Shown piece after piece: positions 43,473 to 56,800 of a stretch of DNA of 64,000 nt (position 1 is the first letter of the stretch; the number at the start of each line of letters is the position of its first letter). Source of the DNA: Viola odorata. Lineage: Eukaryota > Streptophyta > Magnoliopsida > Malpighiales > Violaceae. A program made the position numbers and the translations under genes. Location of the stretch: contig OY829543.1 of the NCBI GenBank assembly GCA_963691705.1, positions 26,187,523 through 26,251,522 on the forward strand. The letters run 5' to 3'. The notes under the pieces were generated by a model. It worked only from the letters and a program-made list of their open reading frames with translations. It had not been told where the DNA came from and searched no databases.

Positions 43473-46400
43473 TGTGACATTCGCAAAGGAATGGATCGCG
43501 CAGATTCGAGAACGAATCCATTTGAAGAGGGAGTAGATGATACGAGCATGAGGGCTCTCACTCGTATCCACGTGAAGACCTCACGGATAGGGCGCGCCAG
43601 CCGTGAGGAATGCCGCACCAAGTCCTAGCAAACCATGAAGTCATGCGCGCACCAGGCGCGCCAACCCTAGCATCCCATGAAGTCCCCACGCCTAAGCCAT
43701 CCGAGGCCTTGCGCTAGCTCTCCAAGCCAATCTCTTCAAGCCCGCAGTCAAAGCCTTAAGTGAAGGGTGGTTTAGGGTTATTTCATGTAATAATTCCCAA
43801 GCCTACTCTTCGCCCATGGGAGAAAATTCCTTGTGTCTTGAAGTCTACAGACTTATTTTCCCATCATCGCTTTGAGTTACCATTTAGTTATTTTCCAACT
43901 CTTTTCCATAGTGCTGATGCATATCTCTTCTATGTAGGTACTTTGTGTGACATTCGCATAGGAATGGATCCCGCAGATTCGAGAACGAATCCATTTGAAG
44001 AGGGAGTAGATGATACGAGCATGAGGGCTCTCACTCGTATCCACGTGAAGACCTCACGGATAGGGCGCGCCAGCCGTGAGGAATGCCGCGCCAAGTCCTC
44101 GCAAACCATGAAGTCATGCGCGCACCAGGCGCGCCAACCCTAGCATCCCATGAAGTCCCCACGCCTAAGCCATCCGAGGCCTTGCGCTAGCTCTCCAAGC
44201 CAATCTCTTCAAGCCCGCGGTCAAAGCCTTAAGTGAAGGGTGGTTTAGGGTTATTTCATGTAATAATTCCCAAGCCTACTCTTCGCCCATGGGAGAAAAT
44301 TCCTTGTCTTCTTAAGTCTACAGACTTATTTTCACATCATCGCTTTGAGTTACCTTTCAGTTATTTTCCAACCCTTTTCCATAGTGCTGATGCATATCTC
44401 TCCTATGTAGGTACTTTGTGTGACATTCGCAAAGGAATGGAGCGCGCAGATTCGAGGACAAATCCATTTGAAGAGGGAGGAGATGATACTAGCATGAGGG
44501 CTGTCACTCGTATCCACGTCAAGACCTCATGGATAGGCCGCGCAAGACATGAGGAATGTCGCGCCAAGTCCTCGCAAACCATGAAGTCATGCGCGCACCA
44601 GGCGCGCCAACCCTAGCATCCCATGAAGTCCCCACGCCTAAGCCATCCGAGGCCTTGCGCTAGCTCTCCAAGCCAATCTCTTCAAGCCCGCGGTCAAAGC
44701 CTTAAGTGAAGGGTGGTTTAGGGTTATTTCATGTAATAATTCCCAAGCATACTCTTCGCCCATGGGAGAAAATTCCTTGTCTTTTGAAGTCTACAGACTT
44801 ATTTTCACATCATCGCTTTGAGTTACCTTTCAGTTATTTTCCAACCCTTTTCCATAGTACTGATGCATATCTCTCCTATGTAGGTACTTTGTGTGACATT
44901 CGCAAAGGAATGGAGCGCGCATATTCGAGGACAAATCCATTTGAAGAGGGAGGAGATGATACTAGCATGAGGGCTGTCACTCGTATCCACGTGAAGACCT
45001 CATGGATAGGCCGCGCAAGCCATGAGGAATGCCGCGCCAAGTCCTCGTAAACCATGAAGACATGCGTGCACCAGGCGCGCCAACCCTAGCATCCCATGAA
45101 GTCCCCACACCTAAGCCATCCGAGGCCTTGTGCTAGCTCTCCAAGCCAATCTCTTCAAGCCCGCGGTCAAAGCCTTAAGTGAAGGGTGGTTTAGGGTTAT
45201 TTCATGTAATAATTCCCATGCCTACTCTTCGCCCATGGGAGAAAATTCCTTGTCTTTTGAAGTCTACAGACTTATTTTCACATCATCGCTTTGAGTTACC
45301 TTTTAGTTATTTTCCAACCCTTTTCCATAGTGCTGATTCATATCTCTCCTATGTAGGTACTTTGTGTGACATTCGCAAAGGAATGGAGCGCGCATATTCG
45401 AGGACAAATCCATTTGAAGAGGGAGGAGATGATACTAGCATGAGGGCTGTCACTCGTATCCACGTCAAGACCTCATGGATAGGCCGCGCAAGACATGAGG
45501 AATGTCGCGCCAAGTCCTCGCAAACCATGAAGTCATGCGCGCACCAGGCGCGCCAACCCTAGCATCCCATGAAGTCCCCACGCCTAAGCCATCCGAGGCC
45601 TTGCGCTAGCTCTCCAATCCAATCTCTTCAAGCCCGCGGTCAAAGCCTTAAGTGAAGGGTGGTTTAGGGTTATTTCATGTAATAATTCCCAAGCCTACTC
45701 TTCGCCCATGGGAGAAAATTCCTTGTCTTTTGAAGTCTACAGACTTATTTTCACATCATCGCTTTGAGTTACCTTTTAGTTATTTTCCAACCCTTTTCCA
45801 TAGTGCTGATTCATATCTCTCCTATGTAGGTACTTTGTGTGACATTCGCAAAGGAATGGAGCGCGCATATTCGAGGACAAATCCATTTGAAGAGGGAGGA
45901 GACGATACTAGCATGAGGGCTGTCACTCGTATCCACGTCAAGACCTCATGGATAGGCCGCGCAAGACATGAGGAATGTCGCGCCAAGTCCTCGCAAACCA
46001 TGAAGTCATGCGCGCACCAGGCGCGCCAACCCTAGCATCCCATGAAGTCCCCACGCCTAAGCCATCCGAGGCCTTGCGCTAGCTCTCCAAGCCAATCTCT
46101 TCAAGCCCGCGGTCAAAGCCTTAAGTGAAGGGTGGTTTAGGGTTATTTCATGTAATAATTCCCAAGCCTACTCTTCGCCCATGGGAGAAAATTCCTTGTC
46201 TTTTGAAGTCTACAGACTTATTTTCACATCATCGCTCTGAGTTACCTTTCAGTTATTTTCCAACCCTTTTCCATAGTACTGATGCATATCTCTCCTATGT
46301 AGGTACTATGTGTGACATTCGCAAAGGAATGGAGCGCGCTGATTCGAGGACGAATCCATTTGTAGATGGAGGAGATGATACGAGCATGAGGGCTCTCACT

Positions 46401-49400
46401 CGTATCCACGTGAAGACCTCATTGATAGGCCGCGCAAGACATGAGGAATGTCGGGCCAAGTCCTCGCAAACCATGAAGACATGCGCGCACCTGGCGCAAC
46501 CCTAGTATCCCATGAAGTCCCCGCGCCTAAGCCATCCGAGACCTTACGCTAGCTCTCCAAGCCAATCTCTTCAGGCCCACGGTCAAGGCCTTAAGTAAAG
46601 GGTAGTTTAGGGTTATTTCATGTAATAATTCCCAAGCCTACTCTTCGCCCATGGGAGAAAAATCTTTGTCTTTTGAAGTCTACAGACTTATTTTCACATC
46701 ATCGCTTTAAATTACCTTTTAGTTATTTTCCAACCCTTTTCCATAGTGCTGATGCATATCTCTCCTATGTAGGTACTTTGTGTGACATTCGCAAAGGAAT
46801 GGTGCCCGCAGGTTCGAGGACGAATCCATTTGAAGAGGGAGGAGATGATACGAACATGAGGGCTCTCACTCGTATCCACGTGAAGACCTCATGGATAGGC
46901 CGCGCAAGCCATGAGTAATGCCGCGCCAAGTCCTCGTAAACCATGAAGACATGCGTGCACCAGGCGCGCCAACCCTAGCATCCCATGAAGTCCCCACGCC
47001 TAAGCCATCCGAGGCCTTGCGCTAGCTCTCCAAGCCAATCTCTTCAAGCCCGCGGTCAAGGCCTTAAGTAAAGGGTAGTTTAGGGTTATTTCATGTAATA
47101 ATTCCCAAGCCTACTCTTCGCCCATGGGAGAAAAATCTTTGTCTTTTGAAGTCTACAGACTTATTTTCACATCATCGCTTTAAATTACCTTTTAGTTATT
47201 TTCCAACCCTTTGCCATAGTGCTGATGCATATCTCTCCTATGTAGGTACTTTGTGTGACATTCGCAAAGGAATGGAGCCCGCAGGTTCGAGGACGAATCC
47301 ATTTGAAGAGGGAGGAGATGATACGAACATGAGGGCTCTCACTCGTATCCATGTGAAGACCTCATGGATAGGCCGCGCAAGCCATGAGGAATGCCGCGCC
47401 AAGTCCTCGTAAACCATGAAGACATGCGTGCACCAGGCGCGCCAACCCTAGCATCCCATGAAGTCCCTACACCTAAGCCATCCGAGGCCTTGTGCTAGCT
47501 CTCCAAGCCAATCTCTTCAAGCCCGCGGTCAAAGCCTTAAGTGAAGGGTGGTTTAGGGTTATTTCATGTAATAATTCCCAAGCCTACTCTTCGCCCATGG
47601 GAGAAAATTCCTTGTCTTTTGAAGTCTACAGACTTATTTTCACATCATCGCTTTGAGTTACCTTTTAGTTATTTTCCAACCCTTTTCCATAGTGCTGATG
47701 CATATCTCTCCTATGTAGGTACTTTGTGTGACATTCACAAAGGAATGGAGCGCGCATATTCGAGGACAAATCCATTTGAAGAGGGAGGAGATGATACTAG
47801 CATGAGGGCTGTCACTCGTATCCACGTCAAGACCTCATGGATAGGCCGCGCAAGACATGAGGAATGTCGCGCCAAGTCCTCGCAAACCATGAAGTCATGC
47901 GCGCACCAGGCGCGCCAACCCTAGCATCCCATGAAGTCCCCACGCCTAAGCCATCCGAGGCCTTGCGCTAGCTCTCCAAGCCAATCTCTTCAAGCCCGCG
48001 GTCAAAGCCTTAAGTGAAGGGTGGTTTAGGGTTATTTCATGTAATAATTCCCAAGCCTACTCTTCGCCCATGGGAGAAAATTCCTTGTCTTTTGAAGTCT
48101 ACAGACTTATTTTCACATCATCGCTTTGAGTTACCTTTCAGTTATTTTCCAACCCTTTTCCATAGTACTGATGCATATCTCTCCTATGTAGGTACTATGT
48201 GTGACATTCGCAAAGGAATGGAGCGCGCTGATTCGAGGACGAATCCATTTGTAGAGGGAGGAGATGATACGAGCATGAGGGCTCTCACTCGTATCCACGT
48301 GAAGACCTCATGGATAGGCCGCGCAAGACATGAGGAATGCCGGGCCAAGTCCTCGCAAACCATGAATACATGCGCGCACCTGGCGCAACCCTAGTATCCC
48401 ATGAAGTCCCCGCGCCTAAGCCATCCGAGACCTTACGCTAGCTCTCCAAGCCAATCTCTTCAGGCCCACGGTCAAGGCCTTAAGTAAAGGGTAGTTTAGG
48501 GTTATTTCATGTAATAATTCCCAAGCCTACTCTTCGCCCATGGGAGAAAAATCTTTGTCTTTTGAAGTCTACAGACTTATTTTCACATCATCGCTTTAAA
48601 TTACCTTTTAGTTATTTTCCAACCCTTTTCCATAGTGCTGATGCATATCTCTCCTATGTAGGTACTTTGTGTGACATTCGCAAAGGAATGGAGCCCGCAG
48701 GTTCGAGGACGAATCCATTTGAAGAGGGAGGAGATGATACGAACATGAGGGCTCTCACTCGTATCCACGTGAAGACCTCATGGATAGGCCGCGCAAGCCA
48801 TGAGGAATGCCGCGCCAAGTCCTCGTAAACCATGAAGACATGCGTGCACCAGGCGCGCCAACCCTAGCATCCCATGAAGTCCCCACACCTAAGCCATCCG
48901 AGGCCTTGTGCTAGCTCTCCAAGCCAATCTCTTCAAGCCCGCGGTCAAAGCCTTAAGTGAAGGGTGGTTTAGGGTTATTTCATGTAATAATTCCCAAGCC
49001 TACTCTTCGCCCATGGGAGAAAATTCCTTGTCTTTTGAAGTCTACAGACTTATTTTCACATCATCGCTTTGAGTTACCTTTTAGTTATTTTCCAACCCTT
49101 TTCCATAGTGCTGATGCATATCTCTCCTATGTAGGTACTTTGTGCGACATTCGCAAAGGAATGGAGCGCGCATATTCGAGGACAAATCCATTTGAAGAGG
49201 GAGGAGATGATACTAGCATGAGGGCTCTCACTCGTATCCACGTCAAGACCTCATGGATAGGCCGCGCAAGATATGAGGAATGTCGCGCCAAGTCCTCGTA
49301 AACCATGAAGACATGCGTGCACCAGGCGCGCCAACCCTAGCATCCCATGAAGTCCCCACGCCTAAGCCATCCGAGGCCTTGCGCTAGCTCTCCAAGCCAA

Positions 49401-50848
49401 TCTCTTCAAGCCCGCGGTCAAGGCCTTAAGTAAAGGGTAGTTTAGGGTTATTTCATGTAATAATTCCCAAGCCTACTCTTCGCCCATGGGAGAAAAATCT
49501 TTGTCTTTTGAAGTCTACAGACTTATTTTCACATCATCGCTTTAAATTACCTTTTAGATATTTTCCAACCCTTTTCCATAGTGCTGATGCATATCTCTCC
49601 TATGTAGGTATTTTGTGTGACATTCGCAAAGGAATGGAGCCCGCAGGTTCGAGGACGAATCCATTTGAAGAGGGAGGAGATGATACGAACATGAGGGCTC
49701 TCACTCGTATCCACGTGAAGACCTCATGGATAGGCCGCGCAAGCCATGAGGAATGCCGCGCCAAGTCCTCGTAAACCATGAAGACATGCGTGCACCAGGC
49801 GCGCCAACCCTAGCATCCCATGAAGTCCCCACACCTAAGCCATCCGAGGCCTTGTGCTAGCTCTCCCAGCCAATCTCTTCAAGCCCGCGGTCAAAGCCTT
49901 AAGTGAAGGGTGGTTTAGGGTTATTTCATGTAATAATTCCCATGCCTACTCTTCGCCCATGGGAGAAAATTCCTTGTCTTTTGAAGTCTACAGACTTATT
50001 TTCACATCATCGCTTTGAGTTACCTTTTAGTTATTTTCCAACCCTTTTCCATAGTGCTGATTCATATCTCTCCTATGTAGGTACTTTGTGTGACATTCGC
50101 AAAGGAATGGAGCGCGCATATTCGAGGACAAATCCATTTGAAGAGGGAGGAGATGATACTAGCATGAGGGCTGTCACTCGTATCCACGTCAAGACCTCAT
50201 GGATAGGCCGCGCAAGACATGAGGAATGTCGCGCCAAGTCCTCGCAAACCATGAAGTCATGCGCGCACCAGGCGCGCCAACCCTAGCATCCCATGAAGTC
50301 CCCACGCCTAAGCCATCCGAGGCCTTGCGCTAGCTCTCCAATCCAATCTCTTCAAGCCCGCGGTCAAAGCCTTAAGTGAAGGGTGGTTTAGGGTTATTTC
50401 ATGTAATAATTCCCAAGCCTACTCTTCGCCCATGGGAGAAAATTCCTTGTCTTTTGAAGTCTACAGACTTATTTTCACATCATCGCTTTGAGTTACCTTT
50501 TAGTTATTTTCCAACCCTTTTCCATAGTGCTGATTCATATCTCTCCTATGTAGGTACTTTGTGTGACATTCGCAAAGGAATGGAGCGCGCATATTCGAGG
50601 ACAAATCCATTTGAAGAGGGAGGAGACGATACTAGCATGAGGGCTGTCACTCGTATCCACGTCAAGACCTCATGGATAGGCCGCGCAAGACATGAGGAAT
50701 GTCGCGCCAAGTCCTCGCAAACCATGAAGTCATGCGCGCACCAGGCGCGCCAACCCTAGCATCCCATGAAGTCCCCACGCCTAAGCCATCCGAGGCCTTG
50801 CGCTAGCTCTCCAAGCCAATCTCTTCAAGCCCGCGGTCAAAGCCTTAA
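43473..50848 (+). repeat. Irregularly ordered part of the right array, with a displaced duplication
   Basis: The first two monomer frames, 43760 and 44233, closely resemble 34571 and 35044 on the other side of the element. A segment near 45000-46980 recurs near 49724-51704, offset by 4724 bp. Both carry the private marks CCCATGCCTACTC, CTCCAATCCAATC, CTGATTCATATC and GAGGAGACGATAC in the same order. Confidence 0.75.
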
Positions 50849-53800
50849 GTGAAGGGTGGTTTAGGGTTATTTCATGTAATAATTCCCAAGCCTACTCTTC
50901 GCCCATGGGAGAAAATTCCTTGTCTTTTGAAGTCTACAGACTTATTTTCACATCATCGCTTTGAGTTACCTTTCAGTTATTTTCCAACCCTTTTCCATAG
51001 TACTGATGCATATCTCTCCTATGTAGGTACTATGTGTGACATTCGCAAAGGAATGGAGCGCGCTGATTCGAGGACGAATCCATTTGTAGATGGAGGAGAT
51101 GATACGAGCATGAGGGCTCTCACTCGTATCCACGTGAAGACCTCATTGATAGGCCGCGCAAGACATGAGGAATGTCGGGCCAAGTCCTCGCAAACCATGA
51201 AGACATGCGCGCACCTGGCGCAACCCTAGTATCCCATGAAGTCCCCGCGCCTAAGCCATCCGAGACCTTACGCTAGCTCTCCAAGCCAATCTCTTCAGGC
51301 CCACGGTCAAGGCCTTAAGTAAAGGGTAGTTTAGGGTTATTTCATGTAATAATTCCCAAGCCTACTCTTCGCCCATGGGAGAAAAATCTTTGTCTTTTGA
51401 AGTCTACAGACTTATTTTCACATCATCGCTTTAAATTACCTTTTAGTTATTTTCCAACCCTTTTCCATAGTGCTGATGCATATCTCTCCTATGTAGGTAC
51501 TTTGTGTGACATTCGCAAAGGAATGGTGCCCGCAGGTTCGAGGACGAATCCATTTGAAGAGGGAGGAGATGATACGAACATGAGGGCTCTCACTCGTATC
51601 CACGTGAAGACCTCATGGATAGGCCGCGCAAGCCATGAGGAATGCCGCGCCAAGTCCTCGTAAACCATGAAGACATGCGTGCACCAGGCGCGCCAACCCT
51701 AGCATCCCATGAAGTCCCCACACCTAAGCCATCCGAGGCCTTGTGCTAGCTCTCCAAGCCAATCTCTTCAAGCCCGCGGTCAAAGCCTTAAGTGAAGGGT
51801 GGTTTAGTGTTATTTCATGTAATAATTCCCAAGCCTACTCTTCGCCCATGGGAGAAAATTCCTTGTCTTTTGAAGTCTACAGACTTATTTTCACATCATC
51901 GCTTTGAGTTACCTTTTAGTTATTTTCCAAACCTTTTCCATAGTGCTGATGCATATCTCTCCTATGTAGGTACTTTGTGTGACATTCGCAAAGGAATGGA
52001 GCGCGCATATTCGAGGACAAATCCATTTGAAGAGGGAGGAGATGATACTAGCATGAGGGCTCTCACTCGTATCCACGTCAAGACCTCATGGATAGGCCGC
52101 GCAAGATATGAGGAATGTCGCGCCAAGTCCTCGCAAACCAAGAAGACATGCGCACAACAGGCGCGCTAACCCTAGCATCCCATGAAGTCCCCGCGCCTAT
52201 GTCATCCGAGGCCTTGCGCTAGCTCTCCAAGCCAATCTCTTCAAGCCCGCGGTCAAGGCCTTATGTAAAGGGTTGTTTAGGGTTATTTCATGTAATAATT
52301 CCCAAGCCTACTCTTCGCCCATGGGAGAAAATTCCTTGTCTTTAGAAGTCTACAGACTTATTTTCACATCATCGCTTTGAGTTACCTTTGAGTTATTTTC
52401 CAACCCTTTTCCATAGTATTGATGCATATCTCTCCTATGTAGGTACTATGTGTGACATTCGCAAAGGAATGGAGCGCGCAGATTCGAGGACGAATCCATT
52501 TGAAGAGGGAGGAGATGATACTAGCATGAGGGCTGTCACTCGTATCCACGTCAAGACCTCATGGATAGGCCGCGCAAGACATGAGGAATGTCGCGCCAAG
52601 TCCTCGCAAACCATGAAGTCATGCGCGCACCAGGCGCGCCAACCCTAGCATCCCATGAAGTCCCCACGCCTAAGCCATCCGAGGCCTTGCGCTAGCTCTC
52701 CAAGCCAATCTCTTCAAGCCCGCGGTCAAAGCCTTAAGTGAAGGGTGGTTTAGGGTTATTTCATGTAATAATTCCCAAGCCTACTCTTCGCCCATGGGAG
52801 AAAATTCCTTGTCTTTTGAAGTCTACAGACTTATTTTCACATCATCGCTTTGAGTTACCTTTCAGTTATTTTCCAACCCTTTTCCATAGTGCTGATGCAT
52901 ATCTCTTCTATGTAGGTACTTTGTGTGACATTAGCAAAGGAATGGAGCGCGCAGATTCGAGAACGAATCCATTTGAAGAGGGAGTAGATGATACGAGCAT
53001 GAGGGCTCTCACTCGTATCCACGTGAAGACCTCATGGATAGGCCGCGCAAGACATGAGGAATGTCGGGCCAAGTCCTCGCAAACCATGAAGACATGCGCG
53101 CACCTGGCGCAACCCTAGTATCCCATGAAGTGCCCGCGCCTAAGCCATCCGAGACCTTACGCTAGCTCTCCAAGCCAATCTCTTCAGGCCCACGGTCAAG
53201 GCCTTAAGTAAAGGGTAGTTTAGGGTTATTTCATGTAATAATTCCCAAGCCTACTCTTCGCCCATGGGAGAAAATTCCTTGTCTTTTGAAGTCTACAGAC
53301 TTATTTTCACATCATCGCTTTGAGTTACCTTTTAGTTATTTTCCAACCCTTTTCCATAGTGCTGATTCATATCTCTCCTATGTAGGTACTTTGTGTGACA
53401 TTCGCAAAGGAATGGAGCGCGCATATTCGAGGACAAATCCATTTGAAGAGGGAGGAGATGATACTAGCATGAGGGCTGTCACTCGTATCCACGTCAAGAC
53501 CTCATGGATAGGCCGCGCAAGACATGAGGAATGTCGCGCCAAGTCCTCGCAAACCATGAAGTCATGCGCGCACCAGGCGCGCCAACCCTAGCATCCCATG
53601 AAGTCCCCACGCCTAAGCCATCCGAGGCCTTGCGCTAGCTCTCCAAGCCAATCTCTTCAAGCCCGCGGTCAAAGCCTTAAGTGAAGGGTGGTTTAGGGTT
53701 ATTTCATGTAATAATTCCCAAGCCTACTCTTCGCCCATGGGAGAAAATTCCTTGTCTTTTGAAGTCTACAGACTTATTTTCACATCATCGCTTTGAGTTA

Positions 53801-56800
53801 CCTTTCAGTTATTTTCCAACCCTTTTCCATAGTACTGATGCATATCTCTCCTATATAGGTACTATGTGTGACATTCGCAAAGGAATGGAGCGCGCTGATT
53901 CGAGGACGAATCCATTTGTAGATGGAGGAGATGATACGAGCATGAGGGCTCTCACTCGTATCCACGTGAAGACCTCATTGATAGGCCGCGCAAGACATGA
54001 GGAATGTCGGGCCAAGTCCTCGCAAACCATGAAGACATGCGCGCACCTGGCGCAACCCTAGTATCCCATGAAGTCCCCGCGCCTAAGCCATCCGAGACCT
54101 TACGCTAGCTCTCCAAGCCAATCTCTTCAGGCCCACGGTCAAGGCCTTAAGTAAAGGGTAGTTTAGGGTTATTTCATGTAATAATTCCGAAGCCTACTCT
54201 TCGCCCATGGGAGAAAATTCCTTGTCTTTTGAAGTCTACAGACTTATTTTCACATCATCGCTTTGAGTTACCTTTTAGTTATTTTCCAACCCTTTTCCAT
54301 AGTGCTGATTCATATCTCTCCTATGTAGGTACTTTGTGTGACATTCGCAAAGGAATGGAGCCCGCAGGTTCGAGGACGAATCCATTTGAAGAGGGAGGAG
54401 ATGATACGAACATGAGGGCTCTCACTCGTATCCACGTGAAGACCTCATGGATAGGCCGCGCAAGCCATGAGGAATGCCGCGCCAAGTCCTCGTAAACCAT
54501 GAAGACATGCGTGCACCAGGCGCGCCAACCCTAGCATCCCATGAAGTCCCCACACCTAAGCCATCCGAGGCCTTGTGCTAGCTCTCCAAGCCAATCTCTT
54601 CAAGCCCGCGGTCAAAGCCTTAAGTGAAGGGTGGTTTAGGGTTATTTCATGTAATAATTCCCAAGCCTACTCTTCGCCCATGGGAGAAAATTCCTTGTCT
54701 TTTGAAGTCTACAGACTTATTTTCACATCATCGCTTTGAGTTACCTTTTAGTTATTTTCCAACCCTTTTCCATAGTGCTGATGCATATCTCTCCTATGTA
54801 GGTACTTTGTGTGACATTCGCAAAGGAATGGAGCGCGCATATTCGAGGACAAATCCATTTGAAGAGGGAGGAGATGATACTAGCATGAGGGCTCTCACTC
54901 GTATCCACGTCAAGACCTCATGGATAGGCCGCGCAAGATATGAGGAATGTCGCGCCAAGTCCTCGCAAACCAAGAAGACATGCGCACAACAGGCGCGCTA
55001 ACCCTAGCATCCCATGAAGTCCCCGCGCCTATGCCATCCGAGGCCTTGCGCTAGCTCTCCAAGCCAATCTCTTCAAGCCCGCGGTCAAGGCCTTATGTAA
55101 AGGGTTGTTTAGGGTTATTTCATGTAATAATTCCCAAGCCTACTCTTCGCCCATGGGAGAAAATTCCTTGTCTTTAGAAGTCTACAGACTTATTTTCACA
55201 TCATCGCTTTGAGTTACCTTTGAGTTATTTTCCAACCCTTTTCCATAGTATTGATGCATATCTCTCCTATGTAGGTACTATGTGTGACATTCGCAAAGGA
55301 ATGGAGCGCGCAGATTCGAGGACGAATCCATTTGAAGAGGGAGGAGATGATACTAGCATGAGGGCTGTCACTCGTATCCACGTCAAGACCTCATGGATAG
55401 GCCGCGCAAGACATGAGGAATGTCGCGCCAAGTCCTCGCAAACCATGAAGTCATGCGCGTACCAGGCGCGCCAACCCTAGCATCCCATGAAGTCCCCACG
55501 CCTAAGCCATCCGAGGCCTTGCGCTAGCTCTCCAAGCCAATCTCTTCAAGCCCGCGGTCAAAGCCTTAAGTGAAGGGTGGTTTAGGGTTATTTCATGTAA
55601 TAATTCCCAAGCCTACTCTTCGCCCATGGGAGAAAATTCCTTGTCTTTTGAAGTCTACAGACTTATTTTCACATCATCGCTTTGAGTTACCTTTCAGTTA
55701 TTTTCCAACCCTTTTCCATAGTGCTGATGCATATCTCTTCTATGTAGGTACTTTGTGTGACATTAGCAAAGGAATGGAGCGCGCAGATTCGAGAACGAAT
55801 CCATTTGAAGAGGGAGTAGATGATACGAGCATGAGGGCTCTCACTCGTATCCACGTGAAGACCTCAAGGATAGGCCGCGCAAGACATGAGGAATGTCGCG
55901 CCAAGTCCTCGCAAACCATGAAGTCATGCGCGCACCAGGCGCGCCAACCCTAGCATCCCATGAAGTCCCCACGCCTAAGCCATCCGAGGCCTTGCGCTAG
56001 CTCTCCAAGCCAATCTCTTCAAGCCCGCGGTCAAAGCCTTAAGTGAAGGGTGGTTTAGGGTTATTTCATGTAATAATTCCCAAGCCTACTCTTCGCCCAT
56101 GGGAGAAAATTCCTTGTCTTTTGAAGTCTACAGACTTATTTTCACATCATCGCTTTGAGTTACCTTTTAGTTATTTTCCAACCCTTTTCCATAGTGCTGA
56201 TTCATATCTCTCCTATGTAGGTACTTTGTGTGACATTCACAAAGGAATGGAGCGCGCATATTCGAGGACAAATCCATTTGAAGAGGGAGGAGACGATACT
56301 AGCATGAGGGCTGTCACTCGTATCCACGTCAAGACCTCATGGATAGGCCGCGCAAGACATGAGGAATGTCGCGCCAAGTCCTCGCAAACCATGAAGTCAT
56401 GCGCGCACCAGGCGCGCCAACCCTAGCATCCCATGAAGTCCCCACGCCTAAGCCATCCGAGGCCTTGCGCTAGCTCTCCAAGCCAATCTCTTCAAGCCCG
56501 CGGTCAAAGCCTTAAGTGAAGGGTGGTTTAGGGTTATTTCATGTAATAATTCCCAAGCCTACTCTTCGCCCATGGGAGAAAATTCCTTGTCTTTTGAAGT
56601 CTACAGACTTATTTTCACATCATCGCTTTGAGTTACCTTTCAGTTATTTTCCAACCCTTTTCCATAGTACTGATGCATATCTCTCCTATATAGGTACTAT
56701 GTGTGACATTCGCAAAGGAATGGAGCGCGCTGATTCGAGGACGAATCCATTTGTAGATGGAGGAGATGATACGAGCATGAGGGCTCTCACTCGTATCCAC

